15,278 bases of DNA from Anaerovibrio sp. Its GTDB lineage: Bacteria > Bacillota > Negativicutes > Selenomonadales > Selenomonadaceae. Positions 1-5,911 of this stretch are shown piece by piece. The stretch is taken from assembly GCA_016302095.1 (NCBI GenBank), contig JAEDOE010000007.1:1-15278 (forward strand), in the 5' to 3' direction. The translations under genes and the position numbers were made by a program. The notes beneath the pieces are model-generated. The model was not told the DNA's origin, made no database searches, and saw nothing but the letters and a program-made list of their open reading frames with translations. Within the stretch, counting starts at the first letter, position 1. Every line of letters begins with the position of its first letter.

Positions 1-1
1 G

Positions 2-454
2 TCCGGGGGGCAGCTGTGGGGAAGCCTGTTTTTCCTGTTCATGACCTTTGCCAGCCTGTCTACTGTGCTGGCGGTGTTTGAGAATATTATTGCCCTGTTT
101 ATCGACACCTTTGGCTGGAGCCGCAAAAAGGCGGTTATTTTCAACGGCATTTTGATTTTGATAGGCAGCATGCCGTGCGTGCTGGGCTTCAACGAGTGGA
201 GCCATGTGACACTGCTGGGTGACAGGGGGATTCTGGACAGCGAGGACTTTATTGTCAGCAACCTGTTGCTGCCGGGCGGTTCCCTGATTTATCTTTTGTT
301 CTGCGTCAGCCGGTATGGCTGGGGCTTTGACAATTATTTGCAGGAGGCGAATATTGGCAGCGGCATGAAGATTTCCCGCCGCTGGAAGCCGTATTTGCAG
401 TATGTGCTGCCGGTAATGCTGTTCTTCATTTTAGCAAGAGGATTGATTACCTAA
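2..454 (+). CDS. Sodium-dependent (SNF/NSS family) transporter, C-terminal part
   Basis: This is the 3' end of a gene that starts left of the window. About 150 residues are visible, read in frame from base 2, against roughly 440-450 for bacterial family members. The segment SLFFLFMTFASLSTVLAVFE is typical of the late membrane helices of neurotransmitter:sodium symporters, which import amino acids or related solutes with Na+. Further hydrophobic stretches follow: one around VIFNGILILIGSMPCVLGF, one around LLLPGGSLIYLLFCVS, and a last helix near the C-terminus (YVLPVMLFFILARGLI). The short basic segment KISRRWK before the last helix would face the cytoplasm. The substrate cannot be told from this part. 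The gene ends at TAA and is followed directly by a hairpin terminator shared with the convergent gene. Family call is fairly sure; the substrate is unknown. Confidence 0.85.
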   Translation, partial: SGGQLWGSLFFLFMTFASLSTVLAVFENIIALFIDTFGWSRKKAVIFNGILILIGSMPCVLGFNEWSHVTLLGDRGILDSEDFIVSNLLLPGGSLIYLLFCVSRYGWGFDNYLQEANIGSGMKISRRWKPYLQYVLPVMLFFILARGLIT

Positions 455-468
455 AAATGTATCAAATA

Positions 469-498
469 AAATTGGACTGCCTGGTGGCAGTCCAATTT
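469..498. terminator. Bidirectional intrinsic terminator between convergent genes
   Basis: A perfect 13-bp stem (469-481 with 486-498) closes a TGGT loop. On the plus strand the stem ends in TTT and is followed by CATTT. On the minus strand it is followed by TTTTATTTGATAC, a better U-tract. It sits in the 51-bp gap between the transporter stop and the stop of the minus-strand DUF4931 gene, so it can end both transcripts. Its core GGACTGCC/GGCAGTCC recurs in the terminator at 4220-4289. Confidence 0.8.
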
Positions 499-505
499 CA
501 TTTGG

Positions 506-1342
506 CTAGTAATTTTGCAGCTTTTCCCTGAGGGCGGCAGCTGTCTGCTCCTTGTTGGTAGGGCTGAGATGGATGTTGTAGCCGATAAAGAGAGGCGAGG
601 TCGGATAACGCGGCATCAGGCGCACATGCACCCTGCCCTCGTAGATGTAGAAGAAGATATTGTAGCTGAAGCTCTCCCTCTGATGGATGTCCCTGAGAAA
701 GGACACGCCCCCCTGGATGTAGTCCGCCATAGTGTGCATGGCAGCTGGCAGGGGCAGGGGTGCCGGTGACTGCTCAGTGCCGTCAGCGAAGCTCACCTTG
801 TCGGAGTAGGCAGCTGGCAGCAGGTTGATGTTGATTTCCGTAAAGCCCACATGAGGCTGGGTGGCAATATTTATCTCTACGCCGTTTTTTTCTGCTACCT
901 GGATGCCCTTAAACTCCCTTGGGTCATACATCAGCTCCGGCTGGATTTCCGGAAAGCCCACAATCTGCATGTGGGGATGGCGGATGGTGCCGCCGGAGAG
1001 GGGACCGAAATTCTTGAACAGCACTACAGCCTTGTAATCCCCGGAGTTGGTCATGGTGAGCCAGTGGCGCAGGGCAAAGCGCATGAGCCTGTGCATGTGC
1101 TCCGGGGTGTAGTCGGGAATGTCGCTTTCGCACTGGTCAGTTTCAATCAGCACCAGCTGGTCCGAGGGCACCATGACATTGTACTTGTTTTTCAGCAGGA
1201 TGATATTGCCCTCGGTGGCCAGGATGCCGGTCAGGTTCTGTACATCGCAGAAAGGACAGGTGCTTTGGTTGGGCATGCCAGGGATGGTGCGGGGCTTCTT
1301 TCTGCCAACGGAAATATTGAAGTCAAGTAAGTTTACGCTCAT
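506..1342 (-). CDS. DUF4931 / GalT-like HIT-superfamily protein
   Basis: The 278-residue protein has the layout of a galactose-1-phosphate uridylyltransferase-like enzyme. There is a CPFC pair at residues 29-32 (in GalT such cysteines bind metal) and the active-site-type motif SGGTIRHPHMQIVGF, with H122-P-H124-M-Q126. In GalT, HPHxQ carries the histidine that takes the nucleotidyl group, so a nucleotidyl transfer or hydrolysis reaction is likely. The protein is shorter than classic GalT (about 340), and no galactose genes (galK, galE) are nearby, so I do not call it galT. The match is best to the uncharacterised Firmicutes DUF4931 family. The ATG at 1342 is the first start after an in-frame stop (1361-1363) and keeps the KKP...CPFC N-terminus. 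It has no good ribosome binding site close by; AGAGGAGG lies at 1381-1388 beyond a hairpin. The gene is monocistronic with its own terminator. Substrate unknown. Confidence 0.8.
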   Translation of the reverse strand: MSVNLLDFNISVGRKKPRTIPGMPNQSTCPFCDVQNLTGILATEGNIILLKNKYNVMVPSDQLVLIETDQCESDIPDYTPEHMHRLMRFALRHWLTMTNSGDYKAVVLFKNFGPLSGGTIRHPHMQIVGFPEIQPELMYDPREFKGIQVAEKNGVEINIATQPHVGFTEININLLPAAYSDKVSFADGTEQSPAPLPLPAAMHTMADYIQGGVSFLRDIHQRESFSYNIFFYIYEGRVHVRLMPRYPTSPLFIGYNIHLSPTNKEQTAAALREKLQNY

Positions 1343-1353
1343 GTGTAAGGAAC

Positions 1354-1388
1354 CCCGGCTTCAGTCAGCCGGGCTCCAGCCTCCTCTC
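1354..1388 (-). promoter_or_regulatory. 5' leader hairpin and displaced Shine-Dalgarno of the DUF4931 gene
   Basis: On the minus strand, the strong ribosome-binding sequence AGAGGAGG (1381-1388) lies 38 nt before the ATG at 1342, too far to act directly. Between them is a perfect 7-bp GC-rich hairpin (CCCGGCT/AGCCGGG, 1354-1360 with 1367-1373, 6-nt loop). Folding would bring the Shine-Dalgarno sequence to an apparent distance of about 18 nt. The pairing is seen directly; a role in translation is inference. Confidence 0.35.
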
Positions 1389-1404
1389 AATAAAATAGTC
1401 TGCT

Positions 1405-1433
1405 TGCAGAGTTTTGTATTAGATGATATAATT
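1405..1433 (+). promoter_or_regulatory. Vegetative-type promoter for the flippase-kinase unit
   Basis: TTGCAG (1405-1410) and a consensus TATAAT (1428-1433) are 17 bp apart, and TGA directly before the -10 gives the extended form TGnTATAAT. Transcription would start near 1440, leaving a leader of about 125 nt before the ATG at 1565. No experimental start is known; the match is by eye. Confidence 0.7.
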
Positions 1434-1459
1434 TTGCTGTTATAGTGTAAGACGGACAG

Positions 1460-1534
1460 GCTATATGCAGGCTATGTGCATAGCCCTTTCTTAATTATAG
1501 CTAGATTAGGAAAGATTTGCAACTGAGGCAAATC
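1460..1534 (+). promoter_or_regulatory. Structured leader of the flippase gene
   Basis: Two near-identical 11-mers lie in tandem (GGCTATATGCA at 1460-1470, GGCTATGTGCA at 1471-1481). Each begins with GGCTAT and could pair with the single ATAGCC at 1481-1486. The copy nearer it gives a 6-bp stem with a GTGC loop; the first copy gives a competing, longer-range pairing. A second perfect hairpin, GATTTGC/GCAAATC (1514-1520 with 1528-1534), lies 8 nt before the ribosome-binding sequence AAGGCGGT (1543-1550). I do not recognise a known riboswitch class. A cis-regulatory role is inference. Confidence 0.4.
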
Positions 1535-1564
1535 CCACTAAAAAGGCGGTGAAGTTTTCTCGTT

Positions 1565-3238
1565 ATGCAGGAAAAAGAAGTTGATGAGAAGAAAAAATCC
1601 AGCAAGGCGGAGTCCTTTTTGAAGGGAACCCTGATTTTGACCATTGCTGGTGTGGTTGTCAAGGTTATCGGTTCACTGAACTGGATTTTTGTGTCCAGAA
1701 TTCTGGGGGGCGAGGGTATTGGACTGTACCAGATGGCATTTCCGATTTACTTTTTTGCCCTCAGTGTCTCTACGGCAGGGGTGCCGGTGGCGATTTCCAT
1801 CATTACGGCAGAGCGGGTGGCCCTGAAGGATATTTTCGGGGCGAAGCGGATTTTCAGGATTTCCATGTCCCTGATGTTTGTGACGGGCTTGATTTTTACT
1901 GCCCTGACTTATTTTGGCGCCCAGTGGCTGATTGACTGGCACTTTATCCGGGATGCCAGGGCATACTGGTCCGTGGTGGCACTGGCACCGGCGATTTTCT
2001 TCGTGACGCTTCTGGCAAGCTCAAGAGGATATTTGCAGGGCTGGCAGCGCATGACGCCGACGGCAGTTTCTCAGATTGTGGAGCAGATTTTCCGGGTTGT
2101 GACCATGATTTTGTTCGCCAGCCTGTTTTTGCCCTGGGGACTGGATTTTGCGGCAGCAGGTGCCAGCCTGGGTGCCTTTGCCGGGGCGGTGGCAGGGCTT
2201 CTGGTGCTGGTGTACTTCCACTGGAAGCTGGAAAAGGATATCAAGAATGAGTATGGCAGGGATATAAAGCCGCTGCCTGAGTCGGAGCGTTCCTCCACCT
2301 GGAAGATTATCAAGCGTATTTTTGCCCTGTCCCTGCCGGTATCAGCTGCCAGCATTATGCTGCCGGTGGTGTCCAATCTGGATTTGGCCATTGTGCCTCA
2401 GCGGCTGGAGGTGGCAGGCTACAGCGTCAATGAGGCCACGGAGCTGTTCGGCTATCTGACTGGCATGGCTGTGCCGCTGGTAAATCTTGCCACTATCCTG
2501 ACGGCTTCCCTGGCTGTCAGCCTGGTTCCTGCTATTTCCAAGGCGCGGGCTTTGAAGGATGACAGGTTGGTATTCAATCAGACGGCTTCCGGCGTCCGCA
2601 TTTCCAACTTTGTGTGCTTTCCGGCATTTGTTATCGTCTTTGTGCTGGCAACGCCGATTTCCACTTTGATTTACAATGCGCCGGGGGCAGGGCCTGCGGT
2701 GCTGGTGTCTTCCTTCAGCATTGTGCTTTTGGGCCTGCATCAGGTTTCTACGGCAGTCTTGCAGGGCCTGGGGCATCCTTCTATCCCAATGGTGAACATG
2801 ATTATTGCCGCAGGATTCAAGGTGGTGCTGAACTGGGTGCTGACGGCACAGCCGTCCCTGGGCATCATGGGTGCGGCCTGGGCTACGGCTGCCGATATGG
2901 GTGTGGCGGCCATCATCAATATGTACTTTATCCATCGCTATATAGGCTACCGGATTGAGCTGCCCCAGTTTATCAAGACTATTGCTGCTGCGGCGGTCAT
3001 GGCGGTTTCGGTTTATTTCTTCTACGGCTTTACCATGGAATGGTGGGGCAGCAACGTATTTTCCACCTTTGCAGCCGTGCCTGTGGGCTGCCTGGTGTAT
3101 CTGGCAGTGCTGCTGGTTATCGGCGGCATGCTGGAGGAGGATATTGCCCGCATTCCGATGATTGGTGCCTACAGCATCAGGGCACTGAGGCGCATTGGCG
3201 TGTTCAAGGACACAACTTCTGGCAAGGAGGCTGCCTGA
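1565..3238 (+). CDS. SpoVB/YtgP-type flippase (polysaccharide biosynthesis protein, MOP superfamily)
   Basis: This 557-residue, very hydrophobic inner-membrane protein has many evenly spaced membrane helices, as expected for the 14-helix MOP (MATE/PST/MVF) superfamily. The N-terminal segment FLKGTLILTIAGVVVKVIGS, followed by SRILGGEGIGLYQMAFPIY, is the hallmark start of the SpoVB/YtgP branch. YtgP acts as a lipid II flippase (MurJ role) in Bacillus, and SpoVB acts in cortex peptidoglycan synthesis. The length fits YtgP (about 540) better than SpoVB (about 518). The N-terminus (MQEKEVDEKKKSSKAE) is charged and cytoplasmic. The ATG is the first start after a stop at 1550-1552, with AAGGCGGT 14 nt upstream, a long spacing. 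It has its own promoter and leader, and the lipid-kinase gene begins 5 nt after its stop. The likely job is moving an undecaprenyl-linked cell-envelope precursor across the membrane. Which precursor cannot be told; a capsule or O-antigen flippase is an alternative. Confidence 0.85.
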   Translation: MQEKEVDEKKKSSKAESFLKGTLILTIAGVVVKVIGSLNWIFVSRILGGEGIGLYQMAFPIYFFALSVSTAGVPVAISIITAERVALKDIFGAKRIFRISMSLMFVTGLIFTALTYFGAQWLIDWHFIRDARAYWSVVALAPAIFFVTLLASSRGYLQGWQRMTPTAVSQIVEQIFRVVTMILFASLFLPWGLDFAAAGASLGAFAGAVAGLLVLVYFHWKLEKDIKNEYGRDIKPLPESERSSTWKIIKRIFALSLPVSAASIMLPVVSNLDLAIVPQRLEVAGYSVNEATELFGYLTGMAVPLVNLATILTASLAVSLVPAISKARALKDDRLVFNQTASGVRISNFVCFPAFVIVFVLATPISTLIYNAPGAGPAVLVSSFSIVLLGLHQVSTAVLQGLGHPSIPMVNMIIAAGFKVVLNWVLTAQPSLGIMGAAWATAADMGVAAIINMYFIHRYIGYRIELPQFIKTIAAAAVMAVSVYFFYGFTMEWWGSNVFSTFAAVPVGCLVYLAVLLVIGGMLEEDIARIPMIGAYSIRALRRIGVFKDTTSGKEAA

Positions 3239-3243
3239 TTGTT

Positions 3244-4113
3244 ATGAAAAAGATTGTACTGGTATATAATCCCGTGTCCGGCAAGGCGAAGTTCAAGCGC
3301 AGCCTGGACAATATTATTGGCAAGCTGCAAAGGCGGGGCTGCATGGTAATCCCTTATCGCACCACGCCGGAAAATAAGGATTTGGCGGAGTTCATCCGCC
3401 AGGCGAAGCCGGAGGGCATTATTGCGGCAGGGGGCGATGGCACCGTCCATGAGGTGGTAAATCTCGTCATGCATGAGGGCTTTGATGTGCCTGTTGGCAT
3501 TATCGGCAGCGGTACATCTAACGATTTTGCCACCTATCTGCGGCTGGATACAAAGGCGTATTTTGACAGGATTGCCCAGGGCAAGGTGATGGAAGTTGAC
3601 CTGGGCAAGGTGGGGGATGAATACTTCATCAATGTGGCAAGTGCCGGTATGGTTACCTCTATTGCCCATGAGGTGGATACCAAGCTGAAAAACACCTTCG
3701 GCAAGCTGGCCTACTATGTGCAGGGGCTGAAAACTCTGCCTCAGTTCAAGGCACTGGATATTACCATCAGGACGGAGGATGAGGAAATCCGGGAGAAGGC
3801 TTTCCTGTTCCTGATTGTCAACAGCAGCGTGGTGGCAAGCTTCAAGAATGCCGCCCGGCAGGCAAGCGTGCAGGATGGCAAGCTGGACCTTCTGCTGGTG
3901 AAGCAGTGCAATATTGCGGAGCTGATGACCTTGACGGCAGAGCTGCTGGCAGGCAAGGATGTGACAGGGCGCAAGGAGGTTATCTACCGCCAGGCGGCCA
4001 GCTTTGAGGTGTCCTGCGATACGCAGCTGGTCAGCGACCTGGATGGGGAGCTGGGACCGGAGCTGCCATTGAAAATTGAGACAATACCAAAGGCGTTGAA
4101 GCTGTTTTATTGA
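3244..4113 (+). CDS. YegS/DgkB-type lipid kinase (diacylglycerol kinase family)
   Basis: The 289-residue protein has the three signature blocks of the diacylglycerol/lipid kinase family. NPVSGK at residues 9-14 is the nucleotide-binding start, GGDGTVHE is at 63-70, and GSGTSNDFA is at 88-96. A beta-rich C-terminal domain ends in KALKLFY. It would phosphorylate a neutral lipid such as diacylglycerol with ATP at the membrane surface, returning it to phosphatidate and phospholipid synthesis. ATG 3244 is chosen because the family always starts just before the (V/I)xNPxSG strand; an open frame runs further upstream but overlaps the flippase. AAGGAGG (3224-3230) lies inside the last codons of the flippase gene, so the two are probably translationally coupled. 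The length is normal for the family (about 290-300). The exact lipid substrate is unknown. Confidence 0.9.
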   Translation: MKKIVLVYNPVSGKAKFKRSLDNIIGKLQRRGCMVIPYRTTPENKDLAEFIRQAKPEGIIAAGGDGTVHEVVNLVMHEGFDVPVGIIGSGTSNDFATYLRLDTKAYFDRIAQGKVMEVDLGKVGDEYFINVASAGMVTSIAHEVDTKLKNTFGKLAYYVQGLKTLPQFKALDITIRTEDEEIREKAFLFLIVNSSVVASFKNAARQASVQDGKLDLLLVKQCNIAELMTLTAELLAGKDVTGRKEVIYRQAASFEVSCDTQLVSDLDGELGPELPLKIETIPKALKLFY

Positions 4114-4219
4114 AGCTATTTCATGGAAGCTGGAAATGATGCCGAAGGCTGTGAGGCTGATTGATAAGCGGTGCATTTTTTGCAGGCTTTGGGGCTTGTG
4201 GGAAAATTTTGCAAAAGAA

Positions 4220-4289
4220 AAAGGACTGTCCTTTTGTATCGGCAGCATGTCCGGCATTGAACCGGCAGCTGCTGACAGGGCAGTCCTTT
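4220..4289. terminator. Branched bidirectional terminator between convergent genes
   Basis: A 12-bp outer stem (4220-4231 with 4278-4289, one G-U pair) encloses a smaller stem CAGCA/TGCTG (4243-4247 with 4270-4274). That stem is capped by CCGG/CCGG (4251-4254 with 4262-4265). On the minus strand the outer stem is followed by TTTTTCTTTTG, a good U-tract that would end the small gene at 4308-4601. On the plus strand only TTTCTT follows, so it would be a weaker terminator for the lipid kinase. The rest of the 4114-4307 gap shows nothing recognisable. Confidence 0.65.
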
Positions 4290-4307
4290 CTTGTGGGCAA
4301 ATGTGCT

Positions 4308-4601
4308 TTACTGGATAGGCGGCAAATCCTTTACCCAGCCCCTGAAGGCGCGGATGATGTTGCCTGCAGGCATGGCATCCAGCTGCTCATCAGTCAGGTC
4401 AGGCGGAATCATCGGTGCCAGGGTAGCGGCAGCAGCCAGGAATTCCTCCAGGCTCATATCTCCCAGGGCAGGCTTTACTGTTTCGTAGGCCTCCTGGGGA
4501 CTTTTGGCAGCAGCCAGCTTTTGGAGCATTTCAGGGTTCTGCATAATCATGGCACCAATCTGCATAAACTTCTCAGGTATCATTAAATCACATTCCTTCA
4601 T
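4308..4601 (-). CDS. Small protein resembling a Nif11-type leader peptide
   Basis: This 97-residue acidic protein has no signal peptide, no membrane helix, and one cysteine, at position 4. Residues 8-62 follow the general Nif11 pattern: an aromatic helix start (EKFMQIG), NPEMLQKLAAAKSPQEA, then GDMSLEEFLAAAATL. They are followed by LTDEQLDAMPAG (69-80), which looks like the LxDEELxxVxGG end of Nif11/NHLP leader peptides with AG instead of GG. The last 17 residues (NIIRAFRGWVKDLPPIQ) would then be a core or simply a tail; they contain no Cys, Ser or Thr. Two starts are possible: M1 (AGGA 7 nt upstream) or M7 at 4583 (AAGGA 10 nt upstream); the longer is given. It is a single-gene unit with its own promoter and terminator, and no modifying enzyme or peptidase-transporter gene is nearby. 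It may instead be a conserved hypothetical protein with no peptide product. Confidence 0.7.
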   Translation of the reverse strand: MKECDLMIPEKFMQIGAMIMQNPEMLQKLAAAKSPQEAYETVKPALGDMSLEEFLAAAATLAPMIPPDLTDEQLDAMPAGNIIRAFRGWVKDLPPIQ

Positions 4602-4623
4602 AAAATTTTCCTAATACATGGAT

Positions 4624-4652
4624 ATTATAGCAAATATCTTGCTTTTTGAAAA
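4624..4652 (-). promoter_or_regulatory. Extended -10 promoter for the Nif11-like gene
   Basis: Read on the minus strand, TTTTCA (4647-4652) and consensus TATAAT (4624-4629) are 17 bp apart, and TGC directly before the -10 gives the extended TGnTATAAT form. Transcription would start near 4617, about 16 nt before the first ATG, so the leader is short. Confidence 0.65.
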
Positions 4653-4702
4653 CATTTTTGGAATTGGGAAAAAATTTTAGTGCAGTAAAGGCGCAGGTGG
4701 AT

Positions 4703-4728
4703 TATACTATATACTGTCAGATAGGAGG
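4703..4728 (+). promoter_or_regulatory. Possible -10 element and ribosome binding site of the DHH phosphoesterase gene
   Basis: Two TATACT hexamers occur at 4703-4708 and 4710-4715, but no convincing -35 lies 16-18 bp upstream of either. AGGAGG (4723-4728), 7 nt before ATG 4736, is a strong ribosome binding site and fixes that start over upstream in-frame ATG codons. The promoter call is weak; the ribosome binding site is solid. Confidence 0.45.
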
Positions 4729-4735
4729 TAATTTC

Positions 4736-5758
4736 ATGACTGAGCAGTTAAATGGTCTTTTGAAGGCCATCACTCATGAGCATGTATATATTCAGACTCA
4801 CAATTTCCCGGACCCTGATGCCATAGCCTCTGCCTATAGCCTGCAGCAGCTGCTCAGGTACTGCGGCATTGAATCCACGGTGTGCTATCAGGGCAAGATT
4901 GAACGATTCAACACAAATTATATCATGGAAAAGCTGGACATTCGTTTTAGCAGGCTGGTGGATATAAGTGACATTTTGCAGGAGGATGATGAGATTATCC
5001 TGATAGATTCCCAGAAGTACAACTCCAATGTGGATAGTGCCAGAGGGGTGGAAATTGCCAGCATCGACCATCATCCTACGTTTTTTTCGGCTGAATACCG
5101 CTTTTCTGATATTCGTCCGGAGGTTGGCTCATGTGCAACGATTATTGCCAGTTATTTTTTTGACAATGACATACCTATGGATGAGAAGACGGCATTGGTG
5201 CTGACCTTTGGCATCCGCAGCGATACGGCGAAGCTGTCGAGAGGGGTAAGCCAGCTGGATTTGGATATGCTCTCAAGGCTGTTTGCCTACTGTGACGGGG
5301 ATACGATTTATTATCTGGAAAATTCGGAGCTGGAATTCAAGGATTTGGATGCCTATGCCAAGGCCATAGAGAGCATTGAGCTATATGACGGGGATACGGC
5401 CTTTGCCTTTGCCGGGGAGAATTGCCCGGAGGCATTGGTGGCTTCTGTTTCGGATTTTATATTGAGTCTGGTGGCGGTCAGCTTTTCGGTGGTGTATTCA
5501 AAGAAGGAAAAGGGGCTGAAGCTGTCAGTACGCTGCAGCAGCGGCCTGGATGCCGGTGTGATTACGGCAAGGGCCCTGGCCAGCTTCGGCAGCGGCGGCG
5601 GCCATCAGGTGATGGCAGGGGGCTTTGTGCCTTTTGAGGGCAATGCTCTGCATCTGGCAAAGCTGATCACGGCTATCAAGGAGGCCTTTATCCAGCAGAT
5701 TAAGCTTGCCAAGGTGAAAAAGAGCAATCTGTCAGAGTTGTATACGGATGGCGCATGA
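4736..5758 (+). CDS. nrnA: DHH-family phosphoesterase, NrnA-type (nanoRNase / pAp phosphatase)
   Basis: The 340-residue protein has the DHH and DHHA1 domain pair. The N-terminal motif HNFPDPDA (H22, D26, D28) and the namesake DHHP (111-114) would bind the Mn2+ ions of the active site. GIRSDT belongs to the later DHH motif. The C-terminal GSGGGH (285-290) is the DHHA1 nucleotide-binding glycine loop. Family members of this length degrade 2-5-nt RNA fragments and often remove the 3' phosphate from pAp, a by-product of sulfur and CoA metabolism. The start is set by the AGGAGG box. The gene is divergent from the Nif11-like gene and ends in its own strong terminator, so it is probably a single-gene unit. 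A cyclic-dinucleotide phosphodiesterase role is possible, but there is no membrane, PAS or GGDEF part as in GdpP. Confidence 0.85.
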   Translation: MTEQLNGLLKAITHEHVYIQTHNFPDPDAIASAYSLQQLLRYCGIESTVCYQGKIERFNTNYIMEKLDIRFSRLVDISDILQEDDEIILIDSQKYNSNVDSARGVEIASIDHHPTFFSAEYRFSDIRPEVGSCATIIASYFFDNDIPMDEKTALVLTFGIRSDTAKLSRGVSQLDLDMLSRLFAYCDGDTIYYLENSELEFKDLDAYAKAIESIELYDGDTAFAFAGENCPEALVASVSDFILSLVAVSFSVVYSKKEKGLKLSVRCSSGLDAGVITARALASFGSGGGHQVMAGGFVPFEGNALHLAKLITAIKEAFIQQIKLAKVKKSNLSELYTDGA

Positions 5759-5761
5759 TGT

Positions 5762-5813
5762 GGTGCAGCATGGGGCATTGCCGGTGGATGGCAGTACCCG
5801 TGCTGCGCTTTTT
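5762..5813 (+). terminator. Intrinsic terminator after nrnA
   Basis: A long hairpin starts 3 nt after the nrnA stop. The outer stem GCAGCATGGG/CCCGTGCTGC (5765-5774 with 5797-5806, one G-U) continues into ATTGCC/GGCAGT (5777-5782 with 5790-5795) with a 7-nt loop. It is followed by GCTTTTT (T-run 5809-5813). This separates nrnA transcription from sbcDC. Confidence 0.8.
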
Positions 5814-5833
5814 GCGTGCAGATTATTTGCATA

Positions 5834-5885
5834 TTGCATCTGAAATGTTACATACATATATCATAATCGTAATTGCAGTTGCAAT
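5834..5885 (+). promoter_or_regulatory. Possible sbcDC promoter with repeated TTGCA motifs
   Basis: TTGCAT (5834-5839) and TATATC (5857-5862) are 17 bp apart and could be a moderate promoter. TTGCAT also occurs at 5827-5832. A near-perfect inverted repeat ATTGCA-GT-TGCAAT (5872-5885) lies just downstream, where an operator could sit. The next strong element is AAGGAG (5898-5903), 8 nt before the TTG start of sbcD. Operator function is inference. Confidence 0.35.
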
Positions 5886-5911
5886 CACAGTCAGTGAAAG
5901 GAGTGTGCGGT

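Noticed and set aside
851..1330. A plus-strand frame of 159 codons opposite the DUF4931 gene
   Set aside because: The opposite strand encodes CPFC and HPHMQ motifs in order; this frame has no motif and no ribosome binding site.
3169..4257. A 362-codon minus-strand frame across the lipid kinase
   Set aside because: Antisense shadow of a well-supported kinase; the translation is His/Gln/Leu-rich with no recognisable domain and it runs into the terminator.
4136..4318. A 60-codon plus-strand frame in the gap after the lipid kinase
   Set aside because: No ribosome binding site, and it reads through the branched terminator stem; the composition is not protein-like.
4646..4735. Upstream in-frame extension of nrnA
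   Set aside because: The region contains the divergent promoters and the AGGAGG box; the family begins near the ATG at 4736.
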